Shown here: in pieces, positions 7,001 through 11,212 of the stretch
Layout: each line of letters begins with the position of its first letter
How positions within the stretch are numbered: the stretch's first letter is position 1
NCBI GenBank assembly: GCA_002498455.1
Contig: DAHO01000068.1
Location: forward strand, 1 to 11,212
Source: Euryarchaeota archaeon UBA602
Lineage (GTDB): Archaea; Thermoplasmatota; Poseidoniia; Poseidoniales; Thalassarchaeaceae
DNA: 11,212 nt
Direction of reading: 5' to 3'
The notes under the pieces: model-generated
Told to the model about the DNA's origin: nothing
Seen by the model: the letters and a program-made list of their open reading frames with translations, nothing else
Databases searched by the model: none
Program-made: the position numbers and the translations under genes

Positions 7001-10000
7001 ATGCCACTGTTCGAACCACGACTCTTTCACTCGATGTAACGTCTCCAACCGGTGCGGTCATTGATCTGACCATTGGTTCATCGGCCAGTCAAACGTTTGC
7101 ACCGGGCTCGCACACGGTTTCTCTCTCTCCAGCAATGATTGCTTACATGAATATGGTCCAGCCCTCATATACCGACACGCAAACGGGTCGTCTGTGGCGT
7201 GTAGTCGAGTTTGATTTTGACACTACAGGATATGCTGTGCTAGATATCAAAGCCATCACAGTTGGATACTCAATCCTTGAGAATGTCACCGGTTTGACCT
7301 CACAAATGGTTGATTTCCATCGCGTTGAGATTGCCACTGCAGGAGAAAGTGTAGACATTCCAATGACGTACAACGCCGATGCAGGTGCCGTCATCTTTGA
7401 CGGCGGCATTCATCATGAATTGATGATTACCAATTATCCATTCACAGTTCCCAACACGTTGTATCCTGATGGCAATGTTGTCGAAATCACGACTCAGCAT
7501 CGACATTTGTACGACAACGATGACATTGCGAAGATTACCTTGACCGGTGCTGCGAGTGACGGTAACACGATTGAAATTGAAGTGACCAACCCGGCTACCA
7601 ATCCAATGTTTACTCAATCTTCAGGTTCCTTAGTCCTGCCCATGGAATCCGACTGCAGTGTCAGTGAAAGTGCAGGTCTCCTCGAAGTCAAATGGCGTTT
7701 CCTTGTCTCTTGGACTTGGGATGATGTCGCGCAAATCGATTGGAATGTTTTGAGTCAGAATATTACTGGAGAAGCAATCGCTCCAGCCGTAGCACAATCC
7801 GGTGGTACCGGAAGTCAAGCTGTCGAGAATGACCTTGAGATTAGTGGATTTGAGGTCTTCGATCAGGAAGGGAGACATTTGTCGAATCAGTTCTCTCCTG
7901 ACTATCCTTTCCCTGCCCTTAGTGGAAATGATCTCACCGTCATGGGTACGGTCCGATTCCAGAATACGATTGACTTGCGCCCCCAACAAAGTGACTTTGC
8001 CATCATCGTCAACATTTCTGGTCATGAGATTTCAGTACCCGCAGACGGACAGGGTACGTTCTCTGGCGACGTCATGGTTGACCCTGCACAAACTCACACA
8101 CTTTCGCCTAGAGTAGGGCGTGTAGGTCCGATTACGGGTGCAACTGGAGCCAATGATTCCACAATCAGTCCACCTGTTGTGACCGTGTTAATCGATGACA
8201 CCCCTCCTGTTGCTTCGAATTTGTTGGTCTCTACATCTGTTGGTCAAATCGATGCCAATGGTTACGTTTGGGATCCAATCAATCCGCTGACCGTGTATGT
8301 CACAGTCTCTGATGAGCAGGATCGTGGAGATGAAATCACTCTGCATTACTGGAGGGAGGGCATCGATGATACCAATGCCGACGGTGAAGCACAGGCGAGT
8401 GAATATCAAACTCAAACCGAACCACTCTTTCCGCTCCGAAGCGGCTCGCAACAGATTACTTTCTCAAATATCCCAGTATCTGGAAACGGATTCAATGGCA
8501 AGGTCAGTTTGTGGTTAGAAGGAACGGATTGGGCCGGCAATGACTACCAAGATGGTGGCACAGGTGGTGCACCGGGTTTGTCATCGGATTGGGCAACACT
8601 TCAAACTGCAGAAAACACAGAAACCACACTCCTCAACACAGGGTTTGCTTTAGATACGTGGGATGAACACATTTTGGCAGGGCAAACCCACACCATTTCG
8701 ATGGTAGTCCAAGATGCCAATGGAGTACAGACGCTGGATGACATTGCAATCTATCTTGCTGGGCAAACCAACGCCCCATTGGGCCAGTTCCACTACGACC
8801 CTCGCGATGATATTCTCACCACGGTTGCAGGCAGCCATGTCGAACCCATCGCTGCGACTGTAACACCACTATCAGTCGACAGTTCCCGAGTGGAAATTAC
8901 GTTTAGCATGGATTGGGACACACCCACCTCAGAGGGTTGGTATGTTCCCGGAGTTACTGTGACTGATGACACCTCAATTGTTGCCAATTTGAACAACTTG
9001 AACGCACTTCGGTGGAAACTCGACAATGTTCTGATTGCGACGGCAACAAATCTGGTTGATTTGACTCCACCATTCTCGGATGGTAGTGCCACATTCATCA
9101 GTGTTCAAGAGGGGGATGAAATTGCAATTGAGGGCACTGTGCTGTATGGAGCAACTTCTATGCCAATGCTTGAGCCAAGTGATGGGCTCTCTGTCATCGC
9201 ACAATTCTTGTTTGGCAGTACTGTTGTCTACCAAGAGGTCAATGTACAGGAAGGCGGTATTTTCAGTGCCCCATTGGTCTTGCCTGATCGAACTCCACCC
9301 GTACAACAACTACCGATTGAATTGCTGGTTCTAAATGTCCCAGGTCAAGGCAGTTCCATTTCAAACTACGATTCTGTATTGGTTGTCGACAGTGCCGCAC
9401 CTCAGGTAGTGTTCGACCAATTCATATTCCCAACATCATCGTTGTTGCGTTTAGAGAGCGATAGACTCGACAGTGTTCTCATCGACATCCAGATAGATGA
9501 TTCAGGTGGGATGCCACACGACAATGTCACCGTTTACTGGGATTATTACCGAAATGGACTCCCTCGATTGGGCGTGGGTGGAGTGGGTGAACTGGCCTAT
9601 GTTGGGACGACCGATACACTGTATCATTTCTCCTCGACACTTGATTTGCGTCCCACTGATGGGAAGAAGTTGCTTGAGGGTGACCAGATTGTATTCTGGT
9701 TCGAAGCCACTGATTTGGCAGGAAATAATCTCCAAGGGGATGGGACTGATGATAATCCTCGTGTCCCACTGCTAGAAATTATCGAGTTTGTCCCTGTGTT
9801 GAAGTCGTGGTCAATCGAACCAATCGTACCCGAATTTGGTGAATCGGTTAGTATTCGTGCCAGTTTTGAAAATCAGGGTATCCGTTCCGGCAGTATCAAC
9901 GTCACGCTAGTCGAGAATATAGGAGATACTTGGCACGTTCATGATTCGATTATCGTTCAACTAACATCGCTTGATTCTGATGCGAGTGCGACCTTTGAAT

Positions 10001-11076
10001 GGGAAGCATGGAAATCTGGTGCAGCGGAATTGTACATCTATATCGACGGCGACTTGGACAACCGTACTGCTGTTGAGGAGTTCATGGTCGCCGGTGCACC
10101 TGAATCCGGTGGAATGGCATCCACCACAATACTACTGGTTGCTGTAGTCGGATTGTTGGTGATTGTCGTCATTGCTCTGTTGGGCGTAATCATTTTCCGC
10201 AAACCCAGTGAATCAATGGGTGAATATTTGGATGATTCTTGGGAAGATGAAGTCGAGGAATCCTTTGGAATGTCCACCAACAACGTTCGACTTGATTATG
10301 AGGATGACACCCTTTGGAATACCGTTTCTAGATATGGAATCTACGATAAGGGCGCTTTCCTTGCTCATGCTCAACAATACGACCGTGATCGAGACGGATT
10401 CCTCGATGCGGATGAATTGAACCGTGCAGCGCAAGATTTCACATCAATGATGACACGGGCCACCGCCCCAGCTGAGCCAGAATACCCATTCGATTACAAT
10501 GATGAAACGGTCGGTCACATCATCGATTCGTATCAAATTCATGACAAAGAAGCGTTTTTGCACTTCGCAAATGCATACGATGAAGATCGAAATGGATATC
10601 TGAAGCACAGTGAATTAAGTCGCGCAGCATCCGACTACGTAGAGTCTGGACGAAATACTCCTCCACCTGAAGTGGTCGCCCCAAACCCTCGATTGTTGGC
10701 GGTTGCCGAAGTCGTGGCTGCCTTGCCTGGATGGACTGATGAACATGTCAATGTCTGGATGGACAAAGGTTGGACGGCTCAGCAAATCATCGAACATCAC
10801 ACTGAACCCGTTGCACCTCCGGCTCCTGAAGGGTTCGGTACTGATTTTTTGTCAAGTGAACCTATGGTTGAGGCTCAAAACGAATCTATGGATCGGGGTG
10901 CCCTCGCATCGGAAGCGCTGAGTGGATCTGAGATTGAGGCTGAAGTTCATTCCTCCCATCCCACCGAAGCCCAGCTTAAGCGATTGAAGAAAGCTGAGCT
11001 CGTTGAATTGGCTGAATTGCAAGGCCTCGATACGTCTGGTACTAAGGCGGATATCATTGCCCGTTTGGTCGGTTAA
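4021..11076 (+). CDS. Giant type I surface protein: signal peptide, beta-sandwich ectodomain, CARDB-like domain, TM helix, cytoplasmic EF-hands and SAP domain
   Basis: This complete 2351-residue protein starts at ATG 4021 with GTAGGAG eight bases upstream. The signal peptide is 1-25 (hydrophobic 7-22, PWAAA/D). The ectodomain includes a jelly-roll/MAM-like domain (about 120-318, ending GWFVDDLEI), a Cys-containing beta region (321-490; C328, C336, C378, C402), a second jelly-roll (518-720, ending GWYIDDVGLEV), further beta-rich regions, and Ig-like units including a two-domain module that appears twice (about 1270-1520 and 1690-1915). A CARDB-like domain spans 1925-2024. One TM helix (2036-2059) is followed by FRK, so the tail is cytoplasmic. 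The tail has an acidic linker, EF-hand loops at 2121-2132 and 2187-2198, a helical stretch (about 2221-2262) and a SAP domain (2316-2350). I see no catalytic motif. N-x-S/T sequons are dense near the N-terminus. Adhesion or particle binding is the likely role; signalling through the tail is a hypothesis. Confidence 0.9.
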   Translation: MSSDRKVVLSVFLTLMMATLPWAAADLSNWVGPPQIASSGQDVEVDGWNVPSNATILDGWLTAEDQMVGVGNGSEWRTDTTRNFSVGQYIDSTMDHFDGRLSIEPDDAVSEIDSFVGVATLQFEHSTIQESGNTSIWEPGIPSLVNGTQIGSTMQMPYGNQPANAHGGTLVAATLMNRSVPAGIDASFEAGVPIPSPVNHFNLSFWHWQHTDVNDGMWLEYKLDNGPWTWVAPNGGYNSNITLNSSATPAGTPNSSSTFPVWTSVNATGWVQELVNLDNLPNINTSVNINFRWRIVTDANSSASPGWFVDDLEITNVGGSTGYWHHGCYTVTAASCGYSNNAQGLLTGTVDLTNAGSGSEIQVRVEWDLEGSGWDNFCIELSSNGNAWTDISSSTTSTTSSCRSRSGAIPGNGYTLPNGTTYGDQSNGFVTLELAIPSTFHNSGSTQFRIRVDTDSSVTYGSPQDSQEGLTVDRITVVAANGSILDDDPLSNSTTMTASGLNGATQDWNYISIGAGAFSETYGFEDSIATAPTPMAPGWRATGDWEYGALQTTTLGPISFPSGPFGMGTHLDGGANDGSIDHLYSPPYTIPAGASARLTFDHWMCAYENYAGGAVFISTDNNTWTHFDPGNNWYDKTGYTWGSGTLSSVGIFDGSNIQSTSYPYCQGPRNLWETKVADLTSYSGQTVWFRFTYEPYSSTFYEHEGWYIDDVGLEVDYFYEEGNWISDAIQVDDLGAGFIDVDGMIAEDTWATASILDISGNVIDGFYNLSFPVSLHGLDKDAHQSIRVQINMGTDNPFLTPIIEAVHVGSIRLLDARGSGNGWDVTSGLDLWNGNLTNNGSAVQQISSDFIHSSRPITSVDFTGIGSQVAIRAIDSSGTVIGNTGLSGTITFAEPQPGFGVQINVNPGGHISSLWAEGEFGQPAVNPEVDVTSDGTVDWSFPEGNAFGVHGWQQMLYQTTSSTTTTTHVQDTASSGIATDSSTGSSISVLVPEDATVRTTTLSLDVTSPTGAVIDLTIGSSASQTFAPGSHTVSLSPAMIAYMNMVQPSYTDTQTGRLWRVVEFDFDTTGYAVLDIKAITVGYSILENVTGLTSQMVDFHRVEIATAGESVDIPMTYNADAGAVIFDGGIHHELMITNYPFTVPNTLYPDGNVVEITTQHRHLYDNDDIAKITLTGAASDGNTIEIEVTNPATNPMFTQSSGSLVLPMESDCSVSESAGLLEVKWRFLVSWTWDDVAQIDWNVLSQNITGEAIAPAVAQSGGTGSQAVENDLEISGFEVFDQEGRHLSNQFSPDYPFPALSGNDLTVMGTVRFQNTIDLRPQQSDFAIIVNISGHEISVPADGQGTFSGDVMVDPAQTHTLSPRVGRVGPITGATGANDSTISPPVVTVLIDDTPPVASNLLVSTSVGQIDANGYVWDPINPLTVYVTVSDEQDRGDEITLHYWREGIDDTNADGEAQASEYQTQTEPLFPLRSGSQQITFSNIPVSGNGFNGKVSLWLEGTDWAGNDYQDGGTGGAPGLSSDWATLQTAENTETTLLNTGFALDTWDEHILAGQTHTISMVVQDANGVQTLDDIAIYLAGQTNAPLGQFHYDPRDDILTTVAGSHVEPIAATVTPLSVDSSRVEITFSMDWDTPTSEGWYVPGVTVTDDTSIVANLNNLNALRWKLDNVLIATATNLVDLTPPFSDGSATFISVQEGDEIAIEGTVLYGATSMPMLEPSDGLSVIAQFLFGSTVVYQEVNVQEGGIFSAPLVLPDRTPPVQQLPIELLVLNVPGQGSSISNYDSVLVVDSAAPQVVFDQFIFPTSSLLRLESDRLDSVLIDIQIDDSGGMPHDNVTVYWDYYRNGLPRLGVGGVGELAYVGTTDTLYHFSSTLDLRPTDGKKLLEGDQIVFWFEATDLAGNNLQGDGTDDNPRVPLLEIIEFVPVLKSWSIEPIVPEFGESVSIRASFENQGIRSGSINVTLVENIGDTWHVHDSIIVQLTSLDSDASATFEWEAWKSGAAELYIYIDGDLDNRTAVEEFMVAGAPESGGMASTTILLVAVVGLLVIVVIALLGVIIFRKPSESMGEYLDDSWEDEVEESFGMSTNNVRLDYEDDTLWNTVSRYGIYDKGAFLAHAQQYDRDRDGFLDADELNRAAQDFTSMMTRATAPAEPEYPFDYNDETVGHIIDSYQIHDKEAFLHFANAYDEDRNGYLKHSELSRAASDYVESGRNTPPPEVVAPNPRLLAVAEVVAALPGWTDEHVNVWMDKGWTAQQIIEHHTEPVAPPAPEGFGTDFLSSEPMVEAQNESMDRGALASEALSGSEIEAEVHSSHPTEAQLKRLKKAELVELAELQGLDTSGTKADIIARLVG
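10297..10629 (+). repeat. Duplicated EF-hand module in the cytoplasmic tail
   Basis: At protein level, residues about 2093-2137 and 2159-2203 align as two copies of one 45-residue unit. Both have an acidic start, a helix, then D-K-x-A-F-L, a Tyr, and a 12-residue Ca2+ loop. Loop 1 (2121-2132) has Asp at 1, 3, 5 and 9, Gly at 6 and Glu at 12. Loop 2 (2187-2198) has Asp, Asp, Asn at 1, 3, 5, Gly at 6, Lys at 9 and Glu at 12. Both are followed by L-x-R-A-A-x-D. Loop starts are 66 residues apart, separated by an Ala/Pro/Glu linker. Both should bind Ca2+ as a pair, which is inference from loop chemistry. Confidence 0.85.
10966..11073 (+). other. Region encoding a C-terminal SAP (nucleic-acid-binding) domain
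   Basis: The last 36 residues (about 2316-2351) match the SAP pattern: a first amphipathic helix with LKKAELVELAEL, then Q-G-L-D-T-S-G-T-K, then a second helix ADIIARL. SAP domains are known DNA- or RNA-binding helix-turn-helix-like modules. Here the domain ends the cytoplasmic tail of a membrane protein, which is an unexpected place. Confidence 0.85.
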
Positions 11077-11084
11077 ACGGTTTT
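11061..11084 (+). terminator. Hairpin plus T-tract at the end of the giant gene
   Basis: CCGTTTGG (11061-11068) can pair with TTAAACGG (11073-11080) through six Watson-Crick and two G-U pairs around a TCGG tetraloop. TTTT (11081-11084) follows directly. The stop codon TAA lies inside the 3' arm. It resembles an intrinsic terminator, though archaeal termination depends mainly on the T-tract, which is short here. Confidence 0.45.
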
Positions 11085-11140
11085 CGGATTTCCAGAAAAT
11101 GTTTCGAAACGGTTTCCGAAACTGAACAAAATCGTTTCAT
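11077..11140 (+). promoter_or_regulatory. Palindrome cluster upstream of the last gene, possible operator
   Basis: A perfect palindrome GTTTCGAAAC (11101-11110) is followed at once by GTTTCCGAAAC (11112-11122), with centres about one helical turn apart. AAACGGTTT-C/T-CG occurs twice (from 11075 and from 11107, 32 bp apart). GTTTC recurs at 11134 and 11151. The cluster lies directly upstream of the TATA box at 11140-11145, a position suited to a transcription regulator. Confidence 0.45.
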
Positions 11141-11145
11141 TTATA
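11140..11145 (+). promoter_or_regulatory. TATA box for the gene at the right edge
   Basis: TTTATA is a near-ideal archaeal TATA element. Transcription would be expected to start roughly 25 bp downstream, near 11163-11170. That leaves little or no leader before the GTG at 11163 and would suggest leaderless translation or use of the ATG at 11196. Confidence 0.6.
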
Positions 11146-11162
11146 GACTGGTTTCACAAGAT

Positions 11163-11212
11163 GTGTCCTCCGAGGAAGAGATTCCTCAAGATGGGATGGG
11201 AACCATGACAAT
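11163..11212 (+). CDS. 5' end of an unidentified gene, cut by the window edge
   Basis: An open frame from GTG at 11163 reads VSSEEEIPQDGMGTMT and continues past the window end. The in-frame ATG at 11196 is an alternative start. The frame is chosen because the ATG at 11161 stops after 15 codons at TGA, and because the TATA box at 11140-11145 suits a start here. No Shine-Dalgarno is visible. Too little is present to suggest a function. Confidence 0.4.
   Translation, partial: MSSEEEIPQDGMGTMT

Noticed and set aside
7630..8025. 131-codon minus-strand open frame inside the giant gene
   Set aside because: It is antisense to a continuous 2351-codon frame with coherent domain structure. Other long antisense frames (5554-5898, 6577-6924) are rejected for the same reason.
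10081..10206. Archaeosortase-type (PGF-CTERM) sorting signal at the end of the ectodomain
   Set aside because: There is no PGF-like motif before the helix, and nearly 300 cytoplasmic residues follow it, so it is an ordinary TM segment.
1..11212. CRISPR array, insertion sequence, integrase or attachment site
   Set aside because: I saw no spaced direct repeats, transposase or integrase motifs, and no partial tRNA duplicate beside the tRNA genes.

Overview
The window looks like chromosomal DNA from an archaeon. The most likely source is a planktonic marine Thermoplasmatota lineage of the Poseidoniales (Marine Group II) type. This is an inference from several traits: moderate GC, TATA-like boxes about 25-30 bp upstream of the tRNA genes and of the last gene, no encoded CCA on the tRNA-Thr, a U discriminator on tRNA-Thr, tightly packed overlapping genes, and a giant signal-peptide-bearing surface protein built from beta-sandwich domains. 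No rRNA or phylogenetic marker is present, so the lineage is not proven.

Layout. Positions 2-3575 hold three minus-strand genes in one tight cluster, transcribed right to left. The first is a six-TM membrane protein with a cysteine-rich, zinc-ribbon-like tail (2388-3575). The second is a SufS-like cysteine desulfurase (start about 2382, end 1159). The third is a membrane-anchored subtilisin-family serine protease (1159-2). The junctions are 5 bp (or a 7-bp overlap with the GTG start) and a TGATG overlap, so one transcript with coupled translation is likely. Positions 3576-4020 are the divergent centre. A minus-strand tRNA-Ser(GGA) with an encoded CCA and a plus-strand tRNA-Thr(GGT) without CCA are transcribed away from each other. 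They are followed by a short structured leader with look-alike hairpins, the last of which contains the Shine-Dalgarno of the next gene.

Positions 4021-11076 are a single plus-strand gene for a 2351-residue surface protein. It has a signal peptide, about 2000 extracellular residues of MAM/jelly-roll-like and Ig-like beta domains, a CARDB-like domain, one transmembrane helix, and an unusual cytoplasmic tail with two EF-hand modules and a C-terminal SAP domain. The gene ends in a hairpin followed by a T-tract. After it lies a palindrome-rich region (11077-11140), a TATA box, and the first codons of another gene that runs off the window.

How the parts fit. The minus-strand cluster joins a sulfur-mobilising enzyme, a Cys-rich integral membrane protein and an extracytoplasmic protease. 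No pathway linking them is obvious. The giant protein could attach the cell to particles or other cells, and its tail could respond to Ca2+ and touch nucleic acid inside. That surface-to-nucleic-acid layout is the most unusual thing here, but it rests on motif reading alone.
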